From Nocardia anaemiae NBRC 100462 (lineage in GTDB: Bacteria; Actinomycetota; Actinomycetes; Mycobacteriales; Mycobacteriaceae), in assembly GCF_001612725.1 (NCBI RefSeq), contig NZ_BDAZ01000061.1, forward strand, positions 1 through 64,000: a stretch of DNA of 64,000 nt, written 5' to 3'. Below the pieces are notes generated by a model that searched no databases, was not told where the DNA came from, and saw only the letters and a list, made by a program, of their open reading frames with translations. Positions 1 to 8,640 of this stretch are shown one piece after another (the stretch's first letter is position 1; every line of letters starts with the position of its first letter). The position numbers were made by a program, and so were the translations under genes.

Positions 1-1598
1 CGCAGACCGCGGCCGCCAGCGCTGCCGCGGCGGAATCCGCGCAGTTGGCGGCGAACAAGACCGCGCAAGCCGCGGAACAGTCGGTGGCGCAGCAGATCGC
101 GGCCGGGTACGCGTTCGATGGAGCGGCACTGGAATTGGGCACCGTTGTCGTGGACGGGTCCGTGGATCCCACTGCGCGCGTGCGGATTCCGATGCGCACC
201 ATGAATCGGCACGGGCTGGTCGCCGGTGCGACCGGTACCGGCAAGACGAAGACGCTGCAGTGCATCGCCGAACAGCTCTCGCGGGCCGGGGTTCCGGTGG
301 TGCTCGCCGATATCAAGGGTGACCTGTCCGGGCTCGCGCAGGAGGGGCAGGTCGATGAAAGGCTCAGCGCCAGGGCCGCCGAGACCGGTGCGCCGGATTG
401 GGCGCCCACCGGTTATCCGACCGAATTCGTCTCGCTCGGTACCGGTGGTGTCGGGGTCCCGATCCGCGCGACCATCACCGCATTCGGGCCGGTGCTGCTC
501 AGTAAGGTGTTGGAGCTCAACGAGACTCAGGAGTCCACGCTCGGACTGATTTTCCACTGGGCGGATAAGGCGGGTCTCGGTCTGCTGGATCTGAAGGATC
601 TGCGCGCCGTTATCACCCATCTCACCAGCCCGGAGGGCAAGGAAGATCTGAAGGGCATCGGCGGGGTTTCGGCGGCGACCGCGGGTGTCATCTTGCGCGC
701 GCTGGTCAATCTCGAGTCCGATGGCGGTGACACCTTCTTCGGTGAGCCCGAACTGGATCCGGCCGATCTGCTGCGGACCGAGGGCGGGCAAGGCGTGATC
801 ACGCTGTTCGAACTCGGTGCGCAGGCCGCGCGGCCGGTGATGTTCTCGACCTTCCTGATGTGGGTGCTCGCCGATCTGTTCCAGACGCTGCCCGAGGTCG
901 GTGATGTCGAAAAGCCGGAGCTCGTCTTTATTTTCGACGAGGCGCATCTGCTGTTCGCGGATGCCTCGAAGGCATTCCTGGAGCAGGTGGAGCAGACAGT
1001 CAAGCTGATCCGATCCAAGGGGGTCGGCGTCTTCTTCTGCACTCAGCTGCCGACCGATATCCCGAATTCGGTACTCTCCCAATTGGGTGCGCGCATTCAA
1101 CACGCACTGCGTGCCTTCACTCCCGACGATCAGCAGGCGCTGTCGAAGACGGTGCGGACCTACCCGAAGACCGGTGTCTACGACCTGGAGCAGGCGCTCA
1201 CCTCGCTGGGAACCGGTGAGGCGATCGTGACGGTGCTTTCGGAGACCGGCGCCCCAACTCCCGTGGCGTGGACCAGGATTCAGCCGCCGCGCTCGCTGAT
1301 GGATACCATCGGTGCGGATCAGATCAAATCACGGGCGCTGTCCAGCGCATTGGCCGCGAAGTACGGTCAGACCATCGATCGCGAGTCGGCCTACGAGATC
1401 ATGGCCGCGAAAGTCGCTGCGGTAGAAGAGAAACCGGAGGCCGCTCCGGCGCCGGGGCGTTCGAAGGCCGCCCCCGAGGAGGAATCCGCCGTCGAACGCA
1501 TCATGAAGAATCCGGCGGTGAAGAGCTTCCTGCGTTCGGCCGCGACCGCCGCGGGACGAGAGATCAGCCGCAGCATTTTCGGCACCCGTAAGCGCTGA
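1..1598 (+). CDS. HerA-like helicase/ATPase, DUF853 (YjgR) family, 5' partial
   Basis: The reading frame is open to the left edge of the window (first complete codon at 3), so the true start is outside and the N-terminus is incomplete. The visible part is an Ala-rich stretch followed by a complete P-loop ATPase of about 500 residues, the usual size of the YjgR/DUF853 branch of the HerA/FtsK superfamily. Walker A is GATGTGKTK, coded near position 230. Walker B is LVFIFDEAHLLF, near 930. A FFCTQLPTDIP sensor-like stretch follows. The C-terminus carries a charged linker and a basic tail ending KSFLRS...RSIFGTRKR. Relatives are thought to be DNA-translocating ATPases, but the cellular role of this branch is unsettled. 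The gene converges on the monooxygenase that ends at 1683. Confidence 0.9.
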   Translation, partial: QTAAASAAAAESAQLAANKTAQAAEQSVAQQIAAGYAFDGAALELGTVVVDGSVDPTARVRIPMRTMNRHGLVAGATGTGKTKTLQCIAEQLSRAGVPVVLADIKGDLSGLAQEGQVDERLSARAAETGAPDWAPTGYPTEFVSLGTGGVGVPIRATITAFGPVLLSKVLELNETQESTLGLIFHWADKAGLGLLDLKDLRAVITHLTSPEGKEDLKGIGGVSAATAGVILRALVNLESDGGDTFFGEPELDPADLLRTEGGQGVITLFELGAQAARPVMFSTFLMWVLADLFQTLPEVGDVEKPELVFIFDEAHLLFADASKAFLEQVEQTVKLIRSKGVGVFFCTQLPTDIPNSVLSQLGARIQHALRAFTPDDQQALSKTVRTYPKTGVYDLEQALTSLGTGEAIVTVLSETGAPTPVAWTRIQPPRSLMDTIGADQIKSRALSSALAAKYGQTIDRESAYEIMAAKVAAVEEKPEAAPAPGRSKAAPEEESAVERIMKNPAVKSFLRSAATAAGREISRSIFGTRKR

Positions 1599-1682
1599 GC
1601 GCGAGCACCGCCGAGCAGTGCCGGGCGGGCGCTGGTCTGCGGATAAGGAGACGGTGGACCTGCAAATGGGGCGCTGTGAGGA

Positions 1683-2777
1683 TCAGGTAGCGCTGCGCAG
1701 CGAGTGCTCCACCATCGCGAAGCCGTAGGCCAGCATTTCGGTTTCGTAGGCGTGGACCGCGTCGCGCAGTGAACCGGTCCGTTCGGTAATGCGGCGGCAC
1801 AGCAGTGCGGCGTCGCGCAGGGCTGTCCCCGCGCTGCTCCCGGCGGGGATCATGGTGTGGATGGCGTCGCCCATCAGCGTGACCGGACCGGTTTCCCAGT
1901 GCGGCAACGGTTTTGCCGTCCGGATCGTGGTGTTGTGGACGGATTCCGGATCGGCGTGGCGCACGAGTGCGGCGAGATTCTCGGGCCAGTCGGCGATCAG
2001 TTCGGTGGCGGTCTGCTGTAGTTGCTGCCTGGTCATTGTGGACAGGTCGGCCGGAATCGTCGCGGTCGGCGCGGCGACCACCCACATCAGGTAGTCATCG
2101 CCGTCGCCGGACGCGAATTCGTGGGCGGCCAGCGACATGAACCGGCCGTCGGTACCCGCGACCACGCTGAATCCGTCCAGTGCGGCGTCCGGGGTCAGCC
2201 CGCGGATCGCGCTGGTCAGCGCTGTCTTGCCATAGATCTCCGCCTGGCCGGTTTCGACCACCTCGGCGTCCGGCAGCCATTGGGTACGGATGCGGGAATG
2301 GGTGCCGTCGGCGGCGACCAGCAGATCCGCATCGGTGACCGTGCCGTCGTCGAAGTAGGTTCGGACCCGTCCGTCGTCGAGCAGCTCGAAGCGTTCGAAG
2401 GATGCGCCGTGATGGATGTCGATGCCGGTGAGCAGGATCTTGCGCAGTGTGAGCCGGTCGACGGTCAGATGCCGTCCGTGCACATCCTCATCGGCCGTCG
2501 GCGGCACCAGCATCTCTCGGACGACGCGCAGTTGCGGGTCGAGCCACCGCACCCCCGTACCGCGCTTGCCCGCGGTAGCCACGATGCGTTCGTAGCGGTC
2601 CGACGGCAGACAGGCGCGCAATGCGAGGTCGCCCTCCGGTTCGAGGGCGATCCGATAGCTCTGGCTGTGCTTACCCGCGGCTTCGCGTTCGTAGAGCTCG
2701 ACGGTGATTCCGGCTTGGCGCAGTCCCTGGGCGAGCAAGGGTCCGGCCAGCCCGGCGCCCACGATGACAATCTTCAT
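1683..2777 (-). CDS. FAD-dependent monooxygenase (PHBH/kynurenine-type flavoprotein)
   Basis: A 364-residue single-component flavoprotein hydroxylase. The N-terminal GAGLAG dinucleotide motif follows MKIVIV, the middle DG motif reads VAADGTHSRIR, and the C-terminal FAD-ribityl motif reads LMGDAIHTMIPAGSSAGT. This is the classical order for class A monooxygenases that hydroxylate aromatic or polycyclic substrates using NAD(P)H and O2. The substrate cannot be told from sequence. The ATG at 2777 lies 8 nt from a -10-like GATAGT on the minus strand. The gene is divergent from a MarR regulator across a 51-bp gap full of palindromes, so it is probably repressed by that neighbour and induced by a phenolic or similar ligand. 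Confidence 0.88.
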   Translation of the reverse strand: MKIVIVGAGLAGPLLAQGLRQAGITVELYEREAAGKHSQSYRIALEPEGDLALRACLPSDRYERIVATAGKRGTGVRWLDPQLRVVREMLVPPTADEDVHGRHLTVDRLTLRKILLTGIDIHHGASFERFELLDDGRVRTYFDDGTVTDADLLVAADGTHSRIRTQWLPDAEVVETGQAEIYGKTALTSAIRGLTPDAALDGFSVVAGTDGRFMSLAAHEFASGDGDDYLMWVVAAPTATIPADLSTMTRQQLQQTATELIADWPENLAALVRHADPESVHNTTIRTAKPLPHWETGPVTLMGDAIHTMIPAGSSAGTALRDAALLCRRITERTGSLRDAVHAYETEMLAYGFAMVEHSLRSAT

Positions 2778-2781
2778 GTGT

Positions 2782-2826
2782 GCAAACTATCTGAATTCAG
2801 ACGATCTGTCATCAGTTATAGTTTGC
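2782..2826. promoter_or_regulatory. Divergent promoter/operator for monooxygenase and MarR gene
   Basis: Two symmetric elements are visible. GCAAACTAT (2782-2790) and ATAGTTTGC (2818-2826) are a perfect 9-bp inverted repeat. Inside it TCTGAATTCAGA (2790-2801) is a perfect 12-bp palindrome of the size MarR dimers bind. TATAGT at 2817-2822 is a good -10 for the rightward gene and lies 6 nt before its GTG. On the other strand GATAGT (2791-2786) is a weaker -10 for the monooxygenase. Both promoters are therefore buried in the symmetric DNA, which suggests joint repression. The promoter assignments are by inspection only. Confidence 0.6.
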
Positions 2827-2828
2827 TC

Positions 2829-3269
2829 GTGGACACTTCGGAGCAGCTCGGCGCACAGATCGGTGGTCAGCTCTACCTCGCGCATCGCTATGCCCGCGCG
2901 GCGGCCAATCGTGCACTGCGCGAACAGCAGCTCGAACTGCGTCATCTCGGCGTGCTCGGTTGTCTTGCCGAAGCAGGGCCGCTCAGTCAGCGCGCATTGG
3001 TCGACCGACTGCAGCTGGACAAGTCGTCGATGGTCTACATCATTGATGAACTGGAGCGGCAGGGTCTGGCGGAGCGGCGCAAAGACGAGCGAGATCGGCG
3101 CAGCTATGCCGTGCACATCACACCCAGCGGGCGTGAGCGACTAGCGGCCGCCAATCGCACCGCCGATGCGGTGGTCGTCGAATTGCTCGCGCCGTTCTCG
3201 GCGGCCGAACGCCGACGGTTGCACGACCTGCTCGGCCGGTTCATCGAATACGCCGCCGGACAAGTCTGA
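2829..3269 (+). CDS. MarR family transcriptional regulator
   Basis: A 146-residue winged-helix protein. A helical dimerisation segment is followed by the recognition region LVDRLQLDKSSMVYIIDELE, and the wing contains the family hallmark KDERDRRSYAVHITPSGRERL (Asp-x-Arg-Asp-x-Arg). The frame is open further upstream, but GTG 2829 is preferred because a TATAGT -10 ends 6 nt before it, giving a leaderless mRNA, and because this N-terminus fits the family length. The divergent neighbour is a flavin monooxygenase, a common MarR target in aromatic-compound responses. The ligand is unknown. Confidence 0.87.
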   Translation: MDTSEQLGAQIGGQLYLAHRYARAAANRALREQQLELRHLGVLGCLAEAGPLSQRALVDRLQLDKSSMVYIIDELERQGLAERRKDERDRRSYAVHITPSGRERLAAANRTADAVVVELLAPFSAAERRRLHDLLGRFIEYAAGQV

Positions 3270-3280
3270 GACCGTGCCCG

Positions 3281-4624
3281 TCAGTTGCCGATATCGCGGG
3301 CGAGTAGATCGGCGGTGGTTTCGCGGCGGATCAGCTGGCGGGCGCGTCCGTCGCGTACCGCGATAACCGGCGGGCGACCGACGCTGTTGTAGGACGAGGC
3401 GAGGCTGTGGTGGTAGGCGCCGGTGCATGGCACCGCGAGCACCTCTCCGGGGCGCAGATCGGCCGGGAGTTGGACGTCGGTGGCCAGCACATCGCCCGCC
3501 TCGCAGTAGCGACCCGCAACCGTCGCGGTCATCTGCGGGCCGCATGGATGCCGATTGGCAACGACCACTTCGTAATTCGCGCCGTAGAGCGCGACGCGCG
3601 CGTTATCGCCCATACCGCCGTCGACGGTGACGTAGGTGTGCCCGCCCTCGATGTGCTTGACCGAGAGGACGCGATACAGCGTCACGCCCGCGCGTGCGAC
3701 GATGGCGCGACCCGGTTCCAGGGCGATATTCGGGCGCGGGAAGTGGTTTCGAGCGCAGGCCGCGTCCAGGGCATCGTCGATGATGTCGGCGAGTTCGTTC
3801 GGATTCATCTCGGCATCACCGCTGCGGTAGGCGACCGCATGACCGCCGCCGAGGTCGAGATCGGTGAGAATCCGGCCGTAATCGTCACGAATCCTCGCCA
3901 TTTCGCCGATCATCCGGCGCACCGCCTCGCCGTAGTGGTCGGGATCGTGGATCTGGGAACCGAGGTGGCAGTGCAAGCCGATCAGCTCGAGGTTCGGTTG
4001 GCGCATAATGCGTTCGACCGCCTCGTCTGCCATTTTGCTGCCGAGCGGAAAGCCGAATTTCTGGTCCAGCACACCGGTTTTCACGGCCAGATGCCCGTGC
4101 ACATCGATGCCGGGCGACAGTCGGAGCAGGACCTGCTGCGGTTTGGTGGCCAGTGCGGAGAGCAGGGTGATCTCGGTCAGCGAATCGACCACGATCCGGC
4201 CTACGCTGCTCTTCAGGGCGACTTCGAGTTCGTCGAAGGATTTGCCGTTGCCGTGTAACACGATTCGCTTCGGATCGACACCGGCCGCTGTCGCGATGGC
4301 GAGTTCGCCCGCTGAGCATACGTCGACCGAAAGTCCCTCCTGGGTAACCCATTCCGCGACCGCGCGGATCATCAGCGCCTTGCCCGCGTAGATGATCTCG
4401 GCCTCCGGAAAGGCCTTCCGGTAGGTGCGACAGCGGGTGCGGACCTCATGCTCGTCGAGCACATAGGTGGCGGTGCCGTACTGGTCGGCGATATCGGCGA
4501 GGGCGACCCCGCCGAGGGTGATTCTGCCGTCGTCGTCGTAGTGGGTATCCCGCGGCCAGACCGCGGAGTCGAGGCGCGAAGGCATTCCCGAGCGCAGCGA
4601 CGGGAAGATTTCGAGCAGCGTCAC
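3281..4624 (-). CDS. lysA: Diaminopimelate decarboxylase-like PLP enzyme
   Basis: A 447-residue alanine-racemase-fold (group IV) PLP decarboxylase. Visible elements are IIYAGKALM with the Schiff-base lysine, HGNGKS, HCHLGSQI, the glycine loop DLGGGHAVAY, EPGRAIV, the active-site CEAGD (usually CESGD) and GAYHHSLASSYN near the end. The family converts meso-diaminopimelate to lysine. The GTG start at 4624 has AGGAGA 6 nt upstream. It is not beside hom/thr or argS, where the housekeeping lysA of actinomycetes usually lies, so it may be a second copy or an enzyme for a related D-stereocentre amino acid. Ornithine/arginine-type activity cannot be excluded from sequence alone. Confidence 0.82.
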   Translation of the reverse strand: MTLLEIFPSLRSGMPSRLDSAVWPRDTHYDDDGRITLGGVALADIADQYGTATYVLDEHEVRTRCRTYRKAFPEAEIIYAGKALMIRAVAEWVTQEGLSVDVCSAGELAIATAAGVDPKRIVLHGNGKSFDELEVALKSSVGRIVVDSLTEITLLSALATKPQQVLLRLSPGIDVHGHLAVKTGVLDQKFGFPLGSKMADEAVERIMRQPNLELIGLHCHLGSQIHDPDHYGEAVRRMIGEMARIRDDYGRILTDLDLGGGHAVAYRSGDAEMNPNELADIIDDALDAACARNHFPRPNIALEPGRAIVARAGVTLYRVLSVKHIEGGHTYVTVDGGMGDNARVALYGANYEVVVANRHPCGPQMTATVAGRYCEAGDVLATDVQLPADLRPGEVLAVPCTGAYHHSLASSYNSVGRPPVIAVRDGRARQLIRRETTADLLARDIGN

Positions 4625-4642
4625 GTGGTTCTCCTGGGTGCC

Positions 4643-4665
4643 CCCCGCTTTCTCGGCATGCGGGG
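4643..4665. terminator. Possible hairpin between the SDR and lysA genes
   Basis: CCCCGC (4643-4648) and GCGGGG (4660-4665) form a perfect 6-bp stem with an 11-nt loop, 18 nt before the lysA-like start on the minus strand. There is no U-tract on either strand. It could end SDR transcripts or shape the lysA leader. It is weak evidence in GC-rich DNA. Confidence 0.25.
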
Positions 4666-4816
4666 CCGATATCAGGACTACGCCGCAGCCCGCAGCTCAT
4701 GGGTGATGCTGACGGATCCTTGACACACCCGAGATGTTTCCTGACAGGTTGCTGACCGCGACTGTGATGCGCCCGCGCTCGCTGAATCCCGCGGATTCCG
4801 GCGTTGGCGGCTGTAC

Positions 4817-5620
4817 TCAGCCGCCGAGCTTCTTGTAGAACGCGCCTGCTACGGGGGCGGTGAGGGCGCGGGGGCCGTATTGCCCCGCGACGCTCATGCC
4901 CTTGCTGATCAGGCCGGGGACCACGCGCATCTTGTTGCGGGCCAGGGCGTCGATGGAGATTTTGGCCGTGTACTCGGAGGTGACCCACATGAAGTCGGGC
5001 ACCATGCGGTCGACGATGGAGGCATCGGCCGCGTCGGGGATTTCGGTGCGAACGGGCCCCGGGGCGAGCAGGGTGACGTGCACGCCGGAGCCCTTCAATT
5101 CGCCGCGCAGCGATTCGGAGAAGGTATTGGCGAACGCCTTGCTCGCCGCATAGGTCGCATTGTTCGGAATCGGCATATTGCCCGCCGCCGAACCGCTGAT
5201 CAGGATGCCACCGGCACCCCGGGCGATCATGCCCGGCAGCACGGCCAGGGTGAGATCGTGCACCGCGACGGCATTGAGCTCCATCTGCGCCCGCTCATAC
5301 GCCGGATCCAACTCGGCGACCGCACCGAACGTCGCGATACCGGCGTTATTGCACAGGATCGAAATATCGCGCGCCGCCAACTCCTCGACCAGCGCCGCCC
5401 GCGCCGTCCGATCGGCCAGATCAACCGCACGCACCTCCGCGGCAACCCCATGCGCCAACGTCAACCGCTGCGCAAGCTCGGTCAACACCTCACCCCGCCG
5501 CGCAACCAGGATCAACGAATACCCGCGCGCAGCAAGCTCAGCGGCAAGCGCAGTCCCGATGCCAGAAGAGGCACCGGTAACAACCGCACGATTCTCAGAG
5601 GTAGCAGACGGCAAACTCAC
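4817..5620 (-). CDS. Short-chain dehydrogenase/reductase
   Basis: A 267-residue classical SDR. The Rossmann motif TGASSGIGTALA is near residue 16, the NNAG motif reads CNNAGIATFG, the catalytic Ser is in ILISGSAAG and the catalytic YAASK follows. The C-terminal 50 residues are longer than in minimal SDRs and hydrophobic/basic, like the mycobacterial branch of short-chain dehydrogenases that act on bulky lipid or steroid-like substrates. That substrate class is inference. The GTG start at 5620 is used. The gene is transcribed in the same direction as lysA with a 192-bp gap, so co-transcription is uncertain. Confidence 0.87.
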   Translation of the reverse strand: MSLPSATSENRAVVTGASSGIGTALAAELAARGYSLILVARRGEVLTELAQRLTLAHGVAAEVRAVDLADRTARAALVEELAARDISILCNNAGIATFGAVAELDPAYERAQMELNAVAVHDLTLAVLPGMIARGAGGILISGSAAGNMPIPNNATYAASKAFANTFSESLRGELKGSGVHVTLLAPGPVRTEIPDAADASIVDRMVPDFMWVTSEYTAKISIDALARNKMRVVPGLISKGMSVAGQYGPRALTAPVAGAFYKKLGG

Positions 5621-5700
5621 AACAGCAGCCTAAGCGACCCACCCCACCCACCACCCCACACCCCACCGTCGAGTTGGATCGAGAATCTACCCCTCGGGGG

Positions 5701-5890
5701 CAGCTCTCGACATTCGCCTCCACCAGCACATTCTGATCAAGAGTCCAGGATCCCACCGCAGGTGCCGCGGGTCGAACGGCCACGCTCGCTCAGCACCTGC
5801 CGCCCCCTTTGCTGTGGCGTCGAGAACGCGCTGGTGGCGGGCACTCTCGAAATTTGCCTGCACCAGCGCATGGTGATCAACGGCCCAGGG
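5701..5890. repeat. Two diverged direct repeats, 140-bp period
   Basis: The 275-bp gap between the SDR and fadH has no credible gene. It holds two about 50-bp copies in the same orientation, 5701-5750 and 5841-5890, matching at 37 of 50 positions without a gap. The best-kept core is CACCAGC(A/G)CA followed by TGATCAA. Each copy is preceded by a GTCGAG-containing stretch. The spacing and divergence suggest an old duplicated element or a dispersed intergenic repeat rather than a recent insertion. Confidence 0.5.
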
Positions 5891-5895
5891 CTGCG

Positions 5896-7926
5896 CTAGA
5901 GGCGCGCCGCTAGGCGGGTGCCTTGGTCGATGGCGCGCTTGGCGTCCAGTTCGGCGGCTAGGTCGGCGCCGCCGATCAGGTGGATGTTGGCGCCCGCGGC
6001 GCGCAGCGGTTCTTCGAGTTCGCGGACGGATTCCTGGCCTGCGCAGATGACAACGTTGTCGACCGGGATCAGTTGGGGGCGTTGGCGTTTCTCGCCGAAG
6101 CTGATGTGCAGGCCGTTGTCGTCGATACGTTCGTAGTTGACGCCGCCGACGTGCTCGACGCCTTTCGCCTTCAGCGCCGCCCGGTGCACCCAGCCGGAGG
6201 TCTTACCGAGGTCCTTGCCGAACGGGGTCGACTTGCGTTGCAGCAGAACGACTTCGCGGGCAGCCGGTGCGGGCTTGGGCTTGGTGAGCTGGCCGCGTGC
6301 CTGTTCGTCCGCGGAGTCGACGCCCCACTCTTCCTTCCACTCGTCGAGCTTGAGGGTGGGATGTCCCTCGACAGTGAGGAATTCGCTCACGTCGTAACCG
6401 ATGCCGCCCGCACCGATAACGGCGACGCGCTTGCCGACCGGCCGTTCCTCGCGCACCAGTTCGGCATAGGACAGCACCATCGGGTGGTCGATGCCGGGAA
6501 TACTCGGAATGCGCGGGCGCACGCCGGTGGCCAGCACGATCTCGTCGTAGCGCGCCTCGAGCAACTCCGCCGCGGTGACCCGCTTGTTCAGATGCACGGT
6601 CACGCCGGTGACCTCCAGCATCCTGGTGTAGTAGCGGATCGACTCGTTGAACTCCTCCTTGCCCGGAATCCGGCGCGCGATATCGAACTGCCCGCCGATC
6701 TTGTCGTCGGCCTCGAAAAGATCGACCCGGTGCCCACGTTCGGCGAGGTTCACCGCCGCCGACAGTCCGGCCGGGCCCGCGCCGACCACCGCGACGTGCT
6801 TGGTGCGCCGTGTCGGCAGCAGCTTCAGTTCGGTTTCGTGGCCAGCGCGCGGGTTCAGCAGGCAGGAGACGGTCTTGTGCTGGAAGGCGTGATCCAGGCA
6901 CGCCTGGTTGCACGCGATGCAGGTATTGATCTCGTCGACCCGATCGGCGGCAGCCTTGTTCACCCATTCCGGATCGGTGAGGAACGGTCGCGCCAGCGAA
7001 ACCAGTTGCGCTTCACCGCGAGTGAGGATCTCCTCGGCGATCTCGGGCATATTGATCCGGTTGGACGCGCAGACCGGAATGTTCACCTGCTCGGTGATCT
7101 TCGCGGTGAATTCGACGAAGGCGGCCCGCGGCACCGAGGTGACGATGGTCGGCACCCGCGCCTCATGCCAGCCGATATCGGTATTCAGAATGCTGGCGCC
7201 CGCTGCTTCGAGTTCCTTTGCCAGCGCGACGATTTCGTCGAAAGTCTGCCCGTTCTCGACCAATTCGGCCATGGATAAACGGAATATGATGATGAAGTCC
7301 GGCCCGACCGCCGCGCGGGTGCGCCGCACGATCTCCACCGCGAGCCTGCGCCGGTTCTCCGGCGAGCCGCCCCACTTGTCGGTGCGCTTATTCGTCCGCG
7401 GCGCGAGGAACTGGTTGATGAAATAGCCTTCACCGCCCATGATTTCACAACCGTCGTAGCCCGCGAACTGTGCCAACTTCGCGCAGCGGGCGTAGTCGTC
7501 GATGGTCTGCTCGACCCCGCGTGCGGACAGCTTGCGCGGCCGGAACGGATTGATCGGCGCCTTGATCGAGGATGCCGAAACACTGCCCGGCATATAGGAA
7601 TAACGGCCCGCGTGCAGGATCTGGATGGCGATCTTGCCGCCCTCTTCGTGTACGGCCTTGGTGATCACCCGGTGCCGGTAGGCCTCGGACTTATTGGTGA
7701 GTTTCGCGCCGAACGGCAGCAGCCATCCGGTGCGGTTGGGGGCGTAGCCGCCGGTGATGATGAGACCGACACCGCCGCGGGCGCGCTCGGCGAAATAGGC
7801 GGCGAGCCGATTTGTATCCCAGGCGCGATCTTCCAGGCCGGTATGCATCGACCCCATGATCACGCGATTGCGCAGTGTGGTGAAGCCGAGATCGAGGGGC
7901 TCGAAAAGATGGGGGAACGAACTCAT
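5896..7926 (-). CDS. fadH: NADPH-dependent 2,4-dienoyl-CoA reductase (FadH)
   Basis: A 676-residue iron-sulfur flavoprotein with the standard FadH architecture. An N-terminal old-yellow-enzyme TIM barrel (FMN; PHLFEPLDLGFTTLRNRV at the start) is followed by the 4Fe-4S cluster Cys set CIACNQACLDHAF...CLLNPRAG, then an FAD domain (VVGAGPAGLSAAVNLAERG) and an NAD(P)H domain (VIGAGGIGYD). The family reduces 2,4-dienoyl-CoA during beta-oxidation of polyunsaturated fatty acids. The start codon overlaps the last 4 nt of the padR gene (ATGA), so the two are translationally coupled. The usual length is about 670 residues, so the gene appears intact. Confidence 0.93.
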   Translation of the reverse strand: MSSFPHLFEPLDLGFTTLRNRVIMGSMHTGLEDRAWDTNRLAAYFAERARGGVGLIITGGYAPNRTGWLLPFGAKLTNKSEAYRHRVITKAVHEEGGKIAIQILHAGRYSYMPGSVSASSIKAPINPFRPRKLSARGVEQTIDDYARCAKLAQFAGYDGCEIMGGEGYFINQFLAPRTNKRTDKWGGSPENRRRLAVEIVRRTRAAVGPDFIIIFRLSMAELVENGQTFDEIVALAKELEAAGASILNTDIGWHEARVPTIVTSVPRAAFVEFTAKITEQVNIPVCASNRINMPEIAEEILTRGEAQLVSLARPFLTDPEWVNKAAADRVDEINTCIACNQACLDHAFQHKTVSCLLNPRAGHETELKLLPTRRTKHVAVVGAGPAGLSAAVNLAERGHRVDLFEADDKIGGQFDIARRIPGKEEFNESIRYYTRMLEVTGVTVHLNKRVTAAELLEARYDEIVLATGVRPRIPSIPGIDHPMVLSYAELVREERPVGKRVAVIGAGGIGYDVSEFLTVEGHPTLKLDEWKEEWGVDSADEQARGQLTKPKPAPAAREVVLLQRKSTPFGKDLGKTSGWVHRAALKAKGVEHVGGVNYERIDDNGLHISFGEKRQRPQLIPVDNVVICAGQESVRELEEPLRAAGANIHLIGGADLAAELDAKRAIDQGTRLAARL

Positions 7927-8504
7927 CGCTGAGTCTCACCTTTCTTCGTGTCCGCGTGCGGGGCTGTCGCACGTGGTTGCAGGGCTTGCAGTACTTCGTC
8001 GCACCATTCGACGAATCCGGACTCCACCCGGATGCCCGCGCGCAGCACGAGGTATTGGTGCAGTGGGGTACCGGAAAGCTGATCCGGAGCCCCGAAATCG
8101 CGTTTCTCGATGAGCCGGAACAGCTCCAGGCGCTGATTGTGCTGCTCGCGATGCCGGACGACCTCGTCGCAGAGCGCCGCGATATCGCCGTGCGCGGCGG
8201 CGCGGATCTTCACGCCGAGTTCGTTTCGCGGCATCGAGGTATCGGTCGGCGCGGCGATCCAGCGCGCCAGTTCTGCCCGGCCCGCCTCGTTCACCGAGTA
8301 GACCTTCTTATCCGGCCTGCCCTCCTGGGCCACCGCCTCGCTGCTGAGCCAGCCGGATTCCTCCATGCGCTTGAGCACGCGATAGATCTGCTGATGGGTT
8401 GCGCGCCAGAAGAAGCCGATGGACTTGTCGAAGCGGCGCGCCAGCTCATAGCCCGAACCGGCGCGCTCGGTCAGCGATACCAGCAGCGCGTGTTCGAGTG
8501 CCAT
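7923..8504 (-). CDS. PadR family transcriptional regulator
   Basis: A 193-residue regulator. The N-terminal PadR winged helix (MALEHALLVSLTERAGSGYE, then THQQIYRVLKRMEESGWL and GRPDKKVYSVNEAGR) is followed by a helical Vir_act_alpha_C-type dimerisation domain with the typical LRAGI region. It overlaps fadH by 4 nt and precedes it in the transcript, so it most likely autoregulates the padR-fadH operon in response to an acyl-CoA or fatty-acid-related signal (inference). ATG 8504 fits a leaderless transcript. Confidence 0.9.
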   Translation of the reverse strand: MALEHALLVSLTERAGSGYELARRFDKSIGFFWRATHQQIYRVLKRMEESGWLSSEAVAQEGRPDKKVYSVNEAGRAELARWIAAPTDTSMPRNELGVKIRAAAHGDIAALCDEVVRHREQHNQRLELFRLIEKRDFGAPDQLSGTPLHQYLVLRAGIRVESGFVEWCDEVLQALQPRATAPHADTKKGETQR

Positions 8505-8510
8505 GTCGCC

Positions 8511-8550
8511 AGGTTATCGTTACACTCGGTACTATGCAACTGAGTGCATA
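8511..8550 (-). promoter_or_regulatory. padR-fadH promoter with overlapping operator
   Basis: Reading the minus strand, TTGCAT (8539-8534) and TAACCT (8516-8511) are separated by exactly 17 bp, and the -10 ends 6 nt before ATG 8504, so the message is probably leaderless. TATGCA (8533-8538) and TGCATA (8545-8550) form a perfect inverted repeat covering the -35. A wider CACTC/GAGTG pair flanks part of it. ATGC-8N-GCAT resembles the ATGT-8N-ACAT layout known for PadR operators, which supports autorepression. Confidence 0.6.
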
Positions 8551-8640
8551 ACCGCCTGAAGTGTTGGCCCGCCTGTCGAGGAGTTCCGCACTAGGCTGCG
8601 CCCATGAGCGCCGCAGCGATTCGATGAGGGTGGTGGCCAG

